A stretch of 64,000 bases of DNA from Streptomyces sp. CNQ-509 (GTDB taxonomy: Bacteria > Actinomycetota > Actinomycetes > Streptomycetales > Streptomycetaceae), in contig NZ_CP011492.1 of NCBI RefSeq assembly GCF_001011035.1, positions 5,377,001 through 5,441,000 on the forward strand, in the 5' to 3' direction. Both the position numbers and the translations under genes were made by a program. Shown here piece after piece: positions 43,579-51,438 of this stretch. The notes under the pieces are model-generated. The model searched no databases and had not been told where the DNA came from. It worked only from the letters and a program-made list of their open reading frames with translations. The stretch's first letter is position 1; each line of letters opens with the position of its first letter.

Positions 43579-45816
43579 GTGACAGCAGCACCGCAGCCCC
43601 CGTCGTCCCCGCAGCCCTCCCTCTCCCCGGAGCCCACGGAGTTCCCCGCCGTCCCGGGCTCGGCGGACGCGGTGCTGGCGGGGCTCGACCCGGAGCAGCG
43701 CGAGGTGGCGACGGCGCTTCGCGGCCCGGTGTGCGTGCTGGCCGGCGCGGGCACGGGCAAGACCCGCGCGATCACCCACCGCATCGCGTACGGGGTGCGG
43801 GCTGGCGTGCTCCACCCGGCCAGCGTGCTGGCCGTCACGTTCACGAACCGGGCGGCCGGCGAGATGCGCGGCCGGCTGCGCCAGCTCGGCGCCCCGGGCG
43901 TGCAGGCGCGGACGTTCCACTCCGCCGCCCTGCGGCAGTTGCAGTACTTCTGGCCGCGCGCCGTCGGCGGCGAGCTGCCGCGGCTGCTGGAGCGCAAGGT
44001 CCAGTTGGTGGCGGAGGCCGCGGCGCGCACCCGCGTCCGCCTCGATCGCAACGAGCTGCGGGACGTCACCGGCGAGCTGGAGTGGGCGAAGGTCACCCAG
44101 ACCGCCCCCGAGGACTACGCCGCGGCGCTCGCCAAGACCGGCCGCGACGCCCCGCGCGACCCGGCCGAGATCACCGGGATCTACCGGGGGTACGAGCAGT
44201 TGAAGCGCGACCGCGGCGTCATCGACTTCGAGGACGTGCTGCTGCTCACCGTGGGCGTGCTCCAGGACCGTCCGGACATCGCCGAGCAGGTGCACCGGCA
44301 GTACCAGCACTTTGTCGTCGACGAGTACCAGGACGTCAGCCCCCTCCAGCAGCGGCTCCTCGAACTGTGGCTCGGCGGCCGTGACAACCTGTGCGTCGTC
44401 GGCGACGCCAGCCAGACGATCTACTCCTTCACCGGCGCCACCCCCGACCACCTGCTGGACTTCCGCACCAGGCACCCGGACGCCACCGTCGTCAAGCTCG
44501 TCAGGGACTACCGCTCCACACCCCAGGTCGTCCACCTGGCCAACGGCGTGCTCTCCCAGTCCACGGGACGGGCCGCCGCCGCCCGGCTGGAGCTGGTCGC
44601 GCAGCGCGACGCGGGCCCGGAGCCGGCGTTCGCGGAGTACGCGGACGAGCCCGCCGAGGCCGAGGGCACCGCCCGGCACGTCCGCCGGCTCATCGACGCG
44701 GGCGTGGCGCCCAGCTCCATCGCCGTGCTCTACCGGATCAACGCCCAGTCGGAGGTCTACGAGCAGGCGCTCGCCGACCGCTCCGTGCCGTACCAGATGC
44801 GGGGCGCCGAGCGGTTCTTCGAGCGCCCCGAGGTGCGCGAGGCGGGGGTCAAGCTGCGCGGGGCGGCGGTGGCCGGCAAGAACGACGCGATGCTCGACGA
44901 GGCCGGCCGGGACGGCGACCTGGCGGCGCAGGTGCGGGCCGTGCTGGGGACGATGGGCTGGTCCCCGGAGGCGCCGGCCGGCTCGGGCGCGGCGCGGGAC
45001 CGCTGGGAGTCGCTGGCCGCGCTGGTGCGGCTGGCCGAGGACTTCGCGCGGGCCCGGCCGGGAGCGGCGCTGGGGGATCTGGTCGAGGAACTGGCGGAGC
45101 GCGCGGCGGCGCAGCACGCGCCGACGGTCGAGGGTGTGACGCTCGCCTCACTGCACGCCGCGAAGGGCCTGGAGTGGGACGCGGTGTTCCTGGTGGGGCT
45201 CACCGAGGGCATGCTGCCGATCACGTACGCCAAGACGCCCGAGCAGATCGAGGAGGAGCGCCGGCTGCTCTACGTCGGCATCACCCGGGCCCGGGTACAC
45301 CTGTCGCTGTCCTGGGCGCTGTCCCGCTCGCCGGGCGGGCGGGCCTCGCGGGGCCCGAGCCGCTTCCTCACCGGGCTGCGGCCGGGCTCGGGGCGCGGGG
45401 GCGCCGCCGGGACGGTGTCGCAGGGCGGCGTGGAGCGCGGCGGTGCGGAGCGGGGCGCGGCGGCCCGGCGCCGGCGCCGCGGCCCGGTGCGCTGCCGGGT
45501 CTGCGGGCGGACGCTGACGGACGCCGGCGAGATCAAGCTGATGCGCTGCGAGGACTGCCCCTCGGACATGGACGAGGGGCTGTACGAGCGGCTGCGCGAC
45601 TGGCGCGCGGTCCAGGCGCAGCGACTGGGACAGCCCGCGTACTGCGTCTTCACCGACAAGACCCTGATCGCCATCGCCGAGGCCGCACCGGTCAACGAGC
45701 AGGAACTGTCGGTCATTTCGGGTGTGGGCAAGCGCAAGCTCGACCGATATGGCACCGATGTCCTGGATCTCTGTGCCGGCCGGGAGCCTTCGGGTGAGCC
45801 CGCCGAGGAGCCCTGA
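43579..45816 (+). CDS. uvrD2: ATP-dependent DNA helicase UvrD2 with HRDC domain
   Basis: A 745-aa superfamily 1A helicase. Walker A is GAGTGKTRAITHRIAYG near residue 57, then TFTNRAAGEMRGRL, DEYQDVSPLQQRLLELW, GDASQTIYSFTGA, and SLHAAKGLEWDAVFLVGL. LLYVGITRARVHLSLSWA is motif VI. After an Arg/Gly-rich linker comes a tetracysteine motif (CRVCGRTL...CEDCPSD) and a C-terminal HRDC domain ending near LDRYGTDVLDLC. This helicase-tetracysteine-HRDC order defines mycobacterial UvrD2 (Rv3198c). GTG 43579 is the start. The next gene on this strand is wblC. Confidence 0.95.
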   Translation: MTAAPQPPSSPQPSLSPEPTEFPAVPGSADAVLAGLDPEQREVATALRGPVCVLAGAGTGKTRAITHRIAYGVRAGVLHPASVLAVTFTNRAAGEMRGRLRQLGAPGVQARTFHSAALRQLQYFWPRAVGGELPRLLERKVQLVAEAAARTRVRLDRNELRDVTGELEWAKVTQTAPEDYAAALAKTGRDAPRDPAEITGIYRGYEQLKRDRGVIDFEDVLLLTVGVLQDRPDIAEQVHRQYQHFVVDEYQDVSPLQQRLLELWLGGRDNLCVVGDASQTIYSFTGATPDHLLDFRTRHPDATVVKLVRDYRSTPQVVHLANGVLSQSTGRAAAARLELVAQRDAGPEPAFAEYADEPAEAEGTARHVRRLIDAGVAPSSIAVLYRINAQSEVYEQALADRSVPYQMRGAERFFERPEVREAGVKLRGAAVAGKNDAMLDEAGRDGDLAAQVRAVLGTMGWSPEAPAGSGAARDRWESLAALVRLAEDFARARPGAALGDLVEELAERAAAQHAPTVEGVTLASLHAAKGLEWDAVFLVGLTEGMLPITYAKTPEQIEEERRLLYVGITRARVHLSLSWALSRSPGGRASRGPSRFLTGLRPGSGRGGAAGTVSQGGVERGGAERGAAARRRRRGPVRCRVCGRTLTDAGEIKLMRCEDCPSDMDEGLYERLRDWRAVQAQRLGQPAYCVFTDKTLIAIAEAAPVNEQELSVISGVGKRKLDRYGTDVLDLCAGREPSGEPAEEP

Positions 45817-45839
45817 CGGGACCCGGCAAAAAAGTCCCC

Positions 45840-45879
45840 GAAAAATGGTTTGCGATCGCCGGGAGTAGCCTCATAGCCT
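45840..45879 (+). promoter_or_regulatory. probable WhiB7-type autoregulated promoter of wblC
   Basis: An AT-rich GAAAAAT (45840-45846) lies just upstream of a -35 box TTGCGA (45850-45855). A -10 box TAGCCT (45874-45879) follows with 18-nt spacing. An AT-rich block next to -35 is the known binding signature for the AT-hook of WhiB7. Transcription would begin near 45886, giving a leader of about 528 nt. Confidence 0.62.
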
Positions 45880-45985
45880 TCCGGCACGGAAGAACAGCTC
45901 TTCACGGAGCCGGTGATTCCGTGTTGTACTAGGAGACCTTGGACCGGCTCGCCGGTCCGACGAGACCAGAGAGGAGGAGAAACCC

Positions 45986-46300
45986 ATGATCAGCATCACG
46001 AAACTTGACGGTCGTGCTGCCGACGGTCGCGAGGTCGTCTCCTCCTGCCTGCTCGCCCTCTCCAAGTTCCAGGTCCCCGCCACCGGTGTGTCCGGTGTCC
46101 GTGGCGGTCTGGGTGTCCGTGACGAGCGACCGACCAAGGCACTCCTGGTAGCAGCGGCGCAGGCTCCGGCCTATGCGGCGGCGGCAGCGGGTGCCGACCT
46201 CCAGCAGGAGTGGGCCAATGGCGCCTTCGCAGGCGGCATTGCGGCCACGACGCACATGCGGGCCTTCCGCGGGCCTGAACCCTGGAAAGAACCATCTTGA
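45986..46300 (+). CDS. upstream ORF in the wblC leader
   Basis: A 104-codon frame with an excellent ribosome site (GAGGAGG, 8 nt before ATG 45986) lies inside the long leader of wblC. The encoded sequence is Ala/Gly-rich (AAAQAPAYAAAAAGAD) and resembles no protein family I know. It ends at TGA 46298-46300, right beside sequence able to pair with the 5' arm of the downstream terminator. The stop overlaps a TTG in frame with wblC. Leader uORFs that sense ribosome inhibition are known for actinobacterial whiB7/wblC. A regulatory role is more likely than a protein function. Confidence 0.6.
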   Translation: MISITKLDGRAADGREVVSSCLLALSKFQVPATGVSGVRGGLGVRDERPTKALLVAAAQAPAYAAAAAGADLQQEWANGAFAGGIAATTHMRAFRGPEPWKEPS

Positions 46301-46327
46301 TCGACTCGATCGAGACGGCACCTTCCA

Positions 46328-46360
46328 GGGCCGCGGAACCCGAACCGGGATCCGCGGCCC
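46328..46360 (+). terminator. intrinsic terminator/attenuator in the wblC leader
   Basis: GGGCCGCGGA (46328-46337) pairs perfectly with TCCGCGGCCC (46351-46360), with CCC/GGG pairing inside the loop, followed by TTTTGATTT. This is the only classical U-tract terminator I see in the window. Two upstream segments can compete for the 5' arm: 46280-46287 (CCCTGGAA, with TTCCAGGG at 46323-46330) and 46266-46275 (TCCGCGGGCC, 9 of 10 pairs). Confidence 0.78.
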
Positions 46361-46413
46361 TTTTGATTTGCCCAACGCAGAAGTTGATCAAGACGACGAG
46401 CAAGGACGGAACC

Positions 46414-46782
46414 GTGTCCCTCCCCGTGCACACCCCGCACAGGCCCACGCCCGACCCCGTGCCCGGCACCACCGACCTGGAGGTCCCCTTGACCACCCAG
46501 CTCACCGCTCTCACCGAGCTCGACGAGCGCATCGACGCGCTCGGCGACCTCGTACCCTGCCGCAGCTACGACCCCGAAGTGTTCTTCGCGGAGACTCCGG
46601 CGGACGTCGAGTACGCCAAGTCCCTCTGCCAGACCTGTCCCGTCCGTGAGGCCTGCCTCGCGGGTGCGAAGGAGCGCCGCGAGCCGTGGGGCGTCTGGGG
46701 CGGCGAGCTGTTCGTCCAGGGCGTGGTGGTGCCGCGCAAGCGGCCGCGTGGGCGTCCGCGGAAGAACCCGGTCGTGGCATGA
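46414..46782 (+). CDS. wblC: WhiB-family regulator WblC/WhiB7
   Basis: A 122-aa iron-sulfur transcription factor that switches on intrinsic resistance to ribosome-targeting antibiotics. The four cluster ligands are C49, C72, C75 and C81. The WhiB signature EPWGVWGGE lies at 90-98, and the AT-hook RGRPRK at 112-117 is specific to WhiB7. GTG 46414 gives exactly the length I recall for the S. coelicolor protein and has AAGGAC upstream. The frame remains open back to TTG 46297, so an extended form of 161 aa is possible. It acts with the housekeeping sigma factor at promoters with AT-rich sequence beside the -35 box. Confidence 0.96.
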   Translation: MSLPVHTPHRPTPDPVPGTTDLEVPLTTQLTALTELDERIDALGDLVPCRSYDPEVFFAETPADVEYAKSLCQTCPVREACLAGAKERREPWGVWGGELFVQGVVVPRKRPRGRPRKNPVVA

Positions 46783-46841
46783 ACGCCCACGGCACGATCG
46801 ACCGTCCACGCGCACACGCACCGGCAGAGCAGGAAACGACG

Positions 46842-47090
46842 ATGAGCCCGTCCACCGACCACCCCGCAGCACGTCACGAAGCAGGCGCCTACGACGAGCG
46901 CCAGAACAGGAACCTTCAGATGCAACTCATGCCAGAAGCCCTTGCCCGGGCCCAGTATCGGGACCGGGTAGAGGCCGCCGAGCAGGAACGCAGGGCCCTG
47001 CGCCTCATCGCCGCCCGGCGGATGCAGCGCCGGGCCGAGCGCGCACACATGCGCGCCCGGCGCGCGCTGGCCATGGCGGTCATGCAGTAA
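46842..47090 (+). CDS. small basic helical protein downstream of wblC
   Basis: An 82-aa protein. After a short polar N-terminus it is one long Arg/Ala/Glu/Met-rich helix (LARAQYRDRVEAAEQERRALRLIAARRMQRRAERAHMRARRA), likely a coiled coil. ATG 46842 has AGGAAA upstream. An in-frame ATG at 46779 overlaps the wblC stop as ATGA and would add 21 residues. Either way it is probably co-transcribed with wblC and so antibiotic-induced. I do not recognise the family. Confidence 0.65.
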   Translation: MSPSTDHPAARHEAGAYDERQNRNLQMQLMPEALARAQYRDRVEAAEQERRALRLIAARRMQRRAERAHMRARRALAMAVMQ

Positions 47091-47120
47091 CGGCCGCGGA
47101 CAGGGCCCGGGTCGCGGCCG

Positions 47121-47151
47121 GCCGGCGGCGACCACGGCTCCGGCCGCCGGC
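47121..47151. terminator. terminator between convergent genes
   Basis: GCCGGCGGC (47121-47129) pairs with GCCGCCGGC (47143-47151). Confidence 0.5.
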
Positions 47152-47162
47152 GGCCGGCCCGG

Positions 47163-48563
47163 TCAGGCGGTCGCCGTCGCCGGGTCCTCCGTCGCCGAAC
47201 CCTCGTGGGGGTCGTCCTCCGGACGACCCCCTTCGGCGTACTCGGCGAAGCCCGGCAGCCACTCCGTCAGCTCCTCGCGCATGCGCACCTGCGCACCGAG
47301 CTGGCAGAGCACCCCGATGGTGCTGAGCGTCACCCGGTGTATGAGCAGATACGACGGCGGCAGGTTGAGCTGCCGGCCCAACTGGTGTGCGGGGTTGCGG
47401 GGATCGGCGATCCGGGCCGCCTGCGTCCGCATCCACTCGCGGCTGAAGGCGAACTCCGCGACCGCGGCCGGCTCGATGATCGGCAGCAGGTAGTCGATCA
47501 CCGCTTCCGGGTCGAGAGCGACGTCCGGCTTCACGAACCCCTGCTCGCGCAGCAGCTCGTAGACCTCGTCCGCCTCGCCTTCGAGCGTCATCCCGAGCGC
47601 GATGCCGATCTCCTCCGGCAGTCCGCCCGGCAGCCGGTCCACCGTGCCGAAGTCCATCACCCCGAGCCGCCACTCCTCCGGCTCGCCCTCCTTCACCAGC
47701 CGGAAGTTGCCCGGGTGCGGATCCGCGTGCAGCAGACCCGTGCGCGCCGTACCGGCGAAGAGGAACCGCGCCAGCAACTGGCCCACCCGGTCCCGCTCCG
47801 CCCGCGAGCCGTTCGCTATCAGCTCCGAGACCGGCACCCCGTCCAGCCACTCGGTGACCAGCACCTGGTCCGCCTGGTGCACCACGTCCGGCACCAGCAC
47901 ATCCGGGTCGTCCGCGAACTCCTCCGCGTACGCGCTCTGGGCCCGGGCCTCCAGCCCGTAGTCCAGTTCCTCCGACACCCGGTCCCGCAGCTCCTGGATG
48001 AGCGGCTTGATGTCCAGCCCCGGCACCAGCGGCCCCAACAGCCGGGCGAAGCGGCCCAACTGCGCCAGGTCGGACAGCAACGCCTTGCCCGCGCCCGGAT
48101 ACTGCACCTTGACCGCCACCTCGCGGCCGTCGTGCCACACCGCCCGGTGCACCTGCCCGATCGACGCCGCCGCCGCGGGCGTGTCCTCGAACTCCAGGAA
48201 GAGATCGCGCCAGTCCGGGCCCAGCCGCTCCGCCAGCGCACCGTGCACCGTGCGCACCGGCATCGGCGGCGCCGCCTCCTGCAGCTTGGTGAGGGCCGCG
48301 CGGTACGGCCCCGCGATCTCCTCCGGCAGCGCGGACTCGAAGACGGACAGCGCCTGCCCGAACTTCATCGCCCCGCCCTTCAGCTCTCCCAGCGTCTTGA
48401 ACAACTGCTCGGCGGTGCGCTGCTGGAGCTCCCGGGCGACCAGCTCCGCCGGCCGGCCGCCGAGCCGCTTGCCCAGCCCCCAGGTGGCCCGCCCGGCGAA
48501 GCCCACCGGCAGCGAGGCCAACCTGGCCGTACGCGTGATCGCCTTGCGCGGAAGGTCAGACAT
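47163..48563 (-). CDS. ABC1/UbiB-family atypical kinase
   Basis: A 466-aa protein-kinase-like ATPase of the AarF/ABC1/UbiB family. It carries the diagnostic KGGAMKFGQ motif near residue 60, an Ala-rich nucleotide loop AAAASIGQVHRA, and the Lys strand VAVKVQYPG. ELDYGLEARAQ, LLHADPHPGNF and GVMDFGTVDRL supply the catalytic loop and metal site. All motifs are intact. In other organisms the family supports quinone or lipid metabolism; here the substrate is unknown. ATG 48563 has GGGAGTGG upstream. It overlaps the ThiF-like gene end by 8 nt, so the pair is an operon. M. tuberculosis Rv3197 is the counterpart beside whiB7. Confidence 0.9.
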   Translation of the reverse strand: MSDLPRKAITRTARLASLPVGFAGRATWGLGKRLGGRPAELVARELQQRTAEQLFKTLGELKGGAMKFGQALSVFESALPEEIAGPYRAALTKLQEAAPPMPVRTVHGALAERLGPDWRDLFLEFEDTPAAAASIGQVHRAVWHDGREVAVKVQYPGAGKALLSDLAQLGRFARLLGPLVPGLDIKPLIQELRDRVSEELDYGLEARAQSAYAEEFADDPDVLVPDVVHQADQVLVTEWLDGVPVSELIANGSRAERDRVGQLLARFLFAGTARTGLLHADPHPGNFRLVKEGEPEEWRLGVMDFGTVDRLPGGLPEEIGIALGMTLEGEADEVYELLREQGFVKPDVALDPEAVIDYLLPIIEPAAVAEFAFSREWMRTQAARIADPRNPAHQLGRQLNLPPSYLLIHRVTLSTIGVLCQLGAQVRMREELTEWLPGFAEYAEGGRPEDDPHEGSATEDPATATA

Positions 48564-49851
48564 GGGCCACTCCCGTATCCCGGTCAGCGGCTGCCGCCGC
48601 ACCGCACCCGCACCTCGGGTGTGGATCGAGCTTCGTCAACTCCCAGGCCAGGCCCGGCAGCGCGAACTCCAGCCGGGCCCCCGTACAGACCGGCAGGCGC
48701 CCGTCGAGAAAAGTAAGCGCGTGGGCCGCCGTCAGCCCTGTCACCATTGTCGCCAACGCCACATCGCACGCGGCAACCCCCTCCCGATCACCTCCGGCCC
48801 GCCACTGGGCGAGCATCCGCGGCCACTCCGGCTCCGCCTCCGTCCGGGCCGCCGCGAGGCAGCCCGCGCACGCAGAACCACCCGGCAGCACGAGCGGTCC
48901 CACCACCCCCGTGCCCTCCAGCACCCCCGCGTACACGTACGGAATGCCCGCTTCGCGGTACCGCCGCGCGACCTCCGGATCCGGCGCGTACGCCGCCAGC
49001 CCGTCCCGCGGCGCCAGCACCACGAGCGACACCGCACCGCCCGGGCGCCCGCCCCGCGCCGCCTGCCACGGCCCGGCCCGCCGCACCGCGCCCACGGCCG
49101 CGTCACCGCGCCGCCGGCCGACGTCCCCCGCACCCGCACCGCCCGGCGCCACGTCCCAGGGCTCGACGCAGCCGCCGTCGACCACCTCCACCCCGCCGAC
49201 GCCCGCGGCGGAGAGCAGCGCCGCCACCGAAGCCCCCACCCGCCCGGCACCGCGCACCACCACCCGCAGCCCCCGCCGCGCCCTCAGCCGCGCCTCCGCG
49301 GCCCCGGGCTCCGGATGCACCACGGACAGCGACGCCTGGTCCGCCCGCAACCGCGCCGGTATCACCCCGCCTCGCCGCCGGCCCCCGGGCGGCGACACCC
49401 GGCCGGCCCGGGAAGCGGACGCCGGAGGGCCGGACGGCGACGGGCCGGACGACGGCGGGCGGTCCCGCGGCAGCACGACCGCCGGTGCGGCGTGCACTAC
49501 CGGCGGACCGGCGTCCGCGGAACGGTGGATGCGACGTGGACGGCCCGTGGAGGTCGGGTGGTCGTCCCGGGGAGTTCCCGTGTCATTCGGCGGGGGCGGA
49601 CCGTCGTCGATCAGCCCGGCCCGCGTCAATCGGGCGACCAGCGTGTCGACCGACCGGGGGGAGAGGCCGAACCTGTGTGCCTCACGGCGCAGCGCGTCCA
49701 GTCCGCGCGTGCCGTCCAGCCTGCGCAGGAACAGCCCCGTCGCCGAGTCGACCGGGTGGATCGACACCGCATGTGCCCTGGTCACGCCCATCTGCATGGT
49801 GTGCCTGTCGCGCCAGCTCCGCCGCAGCGCCGGCTTGATCATCGGATGCAT
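48556..49851 (-). CDS. ThiF/E1-like adenylyltransferase-family protein
   Basis: A 431-aa protein. Residues 1-75 form a small N-terminal domain (RAHAVSIHPVDSATGLFLRRLDGTRGLDALRREAHRFGL...LVARLTRAGLIDD) similar to winged-helix parts of cyclodehydratase partners. A Pro/Arg-rich linker follows. The E1-like Rossmann domain has VVVRGAGRVGASVAALLSAAGVGGVEVVDGGCVEPWDV. Possible zinc Cys pairs are CAGC and CGCG near the C-terminus. The glycine motif reads GAGRVG rather than GxGGLG, and an adenylating Arg finger is not obvious. ATG 49851 is used, with GAGGGGG upstream. It is co-transcribed with the ABC1 kinase. The acceptor is unknown. Confidence 0.78.
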   Translation of the reverse strand: MHPMIKPALRRSWRDRHTMQMGVTRAHAVSIHPVDSATGLFLRRLDGTRGLDALRREAHRFGLSPRSVDTLVARLTRAGLIDDGPPPPNDTGTPRDDHPTSTGRPRRIHRSADAGPPVVHAAPAVVLPRDRPPSSGPSPSGPPASASRAGRVSPPGGRRRGGVIPARLRADQASLSVVHPEPGAAEARLRARRGLRVVVRGAGRVGASVAALLSAAGVGGVEVVDGGCVEPWDVAPGGAGAGDVGRRRGDAAVGAVRRAGPWQAARGGRPGGAVSLVVLAPRDGLAAYAPDPEVARRYREAGIPYVYAGVLEGTGVVGPLVLPGGSACAGCLAAARTEAEPEWPRMLAQWRAGGDREGVAACDVALATMVTGLTAAHALTFLDGRLPVCTGARLEFALPGLAWELTKLDPHPRCGCGAAAAADRDTGVAHV

Positions 49852-49907
49852 CGCGCCCCCTCGTTCCTCCGTCACTCTGCCAGCAGCCCGCCCCACTGCG
49901 TCATGAG

Positions 49908-49916
49908 TTATCCACA
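49908..49916 (+). promoter_or_regulatory. DnaA-box-like TTATCCACA
   Basis: A perfect 9-mer in the gap between the divergent ThiF-like and YgjP-like genes. Confidence 0.45.
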
Positions 49917-50019
49917 GGTGCCGGAAAAAGTATTACGAATTGGCCGCGACCTCTGCGGCGGCGCCGCACGCCTGCTCCTGGTCGGGACTTTCTCCGCCCT
50001 GACCAGGTAACGTCATGCC

Positions 50020-50604
50020 GTGCCCGCTGACCCAGAGCACATCCCGGGACGGCCGAAACCGTCGAGAGCGGTCGAGGTCAGACGCAGCACGCGCAGGCGC
50101 AGGACCGTTTCCGCATATCGCGAGGGCGACCGCACCGTCGTGCTGATCCCCGCCCGCATGAGCGAGGCGGAGGAGCAGCGCTGGGTCACGGTCATGCTCG
50201 ACAAGCTGCAGGCCCAGGAGAACCGGCGGATGCCGGGCGACGCCGAGCTGGCCGACCGGGCCCAGCGGCTCTCCGCGCAGTACCTCGAAGGACGGGCCCG
50301 GCCCAGCAGCGTGCGCTGGGTCACCAACCAGAACACCCGCTGGGGCTCCTGCACCCCCGCCGAGGGCACGATCCGCCTCTCGCACCGGCTGAAGGGCATG
50401 CCGGAGTACGTCATCGACTACGTGCTGATCCACGAGCTGGCCCACCTGCTCGTGCCGGGACACGGCCCCCGCTTCTGGGACCTCGTCGGCGCCTACCCCC
50501 GCACCGAGCGGGCCCGTGGCTACCTGGAGGGCGTCGTCGCCGGCGAGAGCCTGCCGTTCATCCCGCGCCCCACACCGACCACCCCGCCACCGGCCAGGGA
50601 CTAG
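50020..50604 (+). CDS. YgjP/M48-like metallopeptidase domain protein
   Basis: A 194-aa protein with the YgjP-type (DUF45) metallopeptidase pattern. VRWVTNQNTRWGSCTPAEGTIRLSHRL comes first, then the zinc motif HELAHLLVPGHGPRFWDLV, where the two His and Glu of HExxH plus a later His bind metal. The N-terminal 30 residues are Arg-rich. GTG 50020 is the start; no better site is visible. The stop codon TAG lies within the CTAG at the left end of a 254-bp inverted-repeat element, so insertion may have defined the present C-terminus. The cellular target is unknown. Confidence 0.87.
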   Translation: MPADPEHIPGRPKPSRAVEVRRSTRRRRTVSAYREGDRTVVLIPARMSEAEEQRWVTVMLDKLQAQENRRMPGDAELADRAQRLSAQYLEGRARPSSVRWVTNQNTRWGSCTPAEGTIRLSHRLKGMPEYVIDYVLIHELAHLLVPGHGPRFWDLVGAYPRTERARGYLEGVVAGESLPFIPRPTPTTPPPARD

Positions 50605-50854
50605 ATGAATGAGTCCGATCTCCCGCCTGCGGCTGGGGGTACCGCCCACGTGCGCGCAGCGCGCTGTGGGGGAGGAGCCCGGCACGCACGCTCGCCGCGT
50701 TGTCGGGATCGGCCGAAGAGGCCCCCTATGCGGTCGGCCCTCCGCCTTGCGATCGCACGCACCAGACTCCCCCTACGCCCCGGGGGCGGGGGCGGCGCCC
50801 CCTGCCCCGCCCGCCCTCCGGGCGAACGACGCGAGATCGGACTCATTCATCTAG
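50601..50854. mobile_element. 254-bp MITE-like element with perfect 22-bp terminal inverted repeats
   Basis: Bases 50601-50622 are the exact reverse complement of 50833-50854. Both ends finish in CTAG, which could be a target-site duplication or part of the repeat. The interior has no credible gene and no transposase. It fills most of the gap between the YgjP-like gene and the Nudix gene. This is the layout of a miniature inverted-repeat transposable element that would depend on a transposase elsewhere. Confidence 0.7.
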
Positions 50855-50907
50855 CCGGCCCGGCCCTCGGGCCCGCAGCTCCCCGGCCCTCCGCTCTGCC
50901 CCCGCCG

Positions 50908-51438
50908 TCAGGCCAGCCGCGCCCGGGTGCGTTCCATCAGCAGCGCCACCGACTCGTCGGCGACGCCGGCCACCGCGTCGTACCCGTACCAGCGCAGATC
51001 CAGCGACTCCTCGCTGATCGCCGGCACCGCCCCCTCGGGGGCCAGCGCCACGTACTGCACGTCCAGGTGCCAGGCGCACGGCGTGTGGTGCAGGTCGAGG
51101 CCGACGGGGCCGCCGGGCAGCAGCGTGAGTCCCGCCACGCCCGACTCCTCGTGCGCCTCCCGCAGCGCCGCCGCGGCCAGCGTCGCGTCCTCGGGCTCGC
51201 AGTGGCCGCCCGTCTGCAGCCACATGTTCAGCTTGCGGTGGAGAGTCAGCAGCACCCGCTCATGCGCCGTGTCGACGATCAGCGCGCTGGCCGTCATATG
51301 CCCATCCGCGCACGGCTTCCACATCCCGTCGGGATGCGCCGCCAGAAACTCCAGATACCTGAGGCGGAGCGCGTCCTGATCGCCGTCAGGCGCGCTCCAC
51401 TCCTTCAGTACGCGCTCGGCGTCGTCCCGCAGCGTCAC
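50908..51438 (-). CDS. Nudix hydrolase
   Basis: A 176-aa Nudix protein. The box reads GGHCEPEDATLAAAALREAHEESGV, with the REAHEE core that binds metal and a normal length of 23 residues. Upstream is TASALIVDTAHERVLLTLHRKLNMWLQT, typical for the central sheet. Several streptomycete relatives of unknown substrate share the LHHTPCAWHLDVQYVA segment. The start GTG 51438 overlaps the stop of the DUF2342 gene as GTGA, so both are translated from one mRNA. Confidence 0.9.
   Translation of the reverse strand: MTLRDDAERVLKEWSAPDGDQDALRLRYLEFLAAHPDGMWKPCADGHMTASALIVDTAHERVLLTLHRKLNMWLQTGGHCEPEDATLAAAALREAHEESGVAGLTLLPGGPVGLDLHHTPCAWHLDVQYVALAPEGAVPAISEESLDLRWYGYDAVAGVADESVALLMERTRARLA

Noticed and set aside
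50609..50854. Short frames on both strands of the element that end in the same residues
   Set aside because: The likeness of their ends is just the terminal inverted repeat read in translation.
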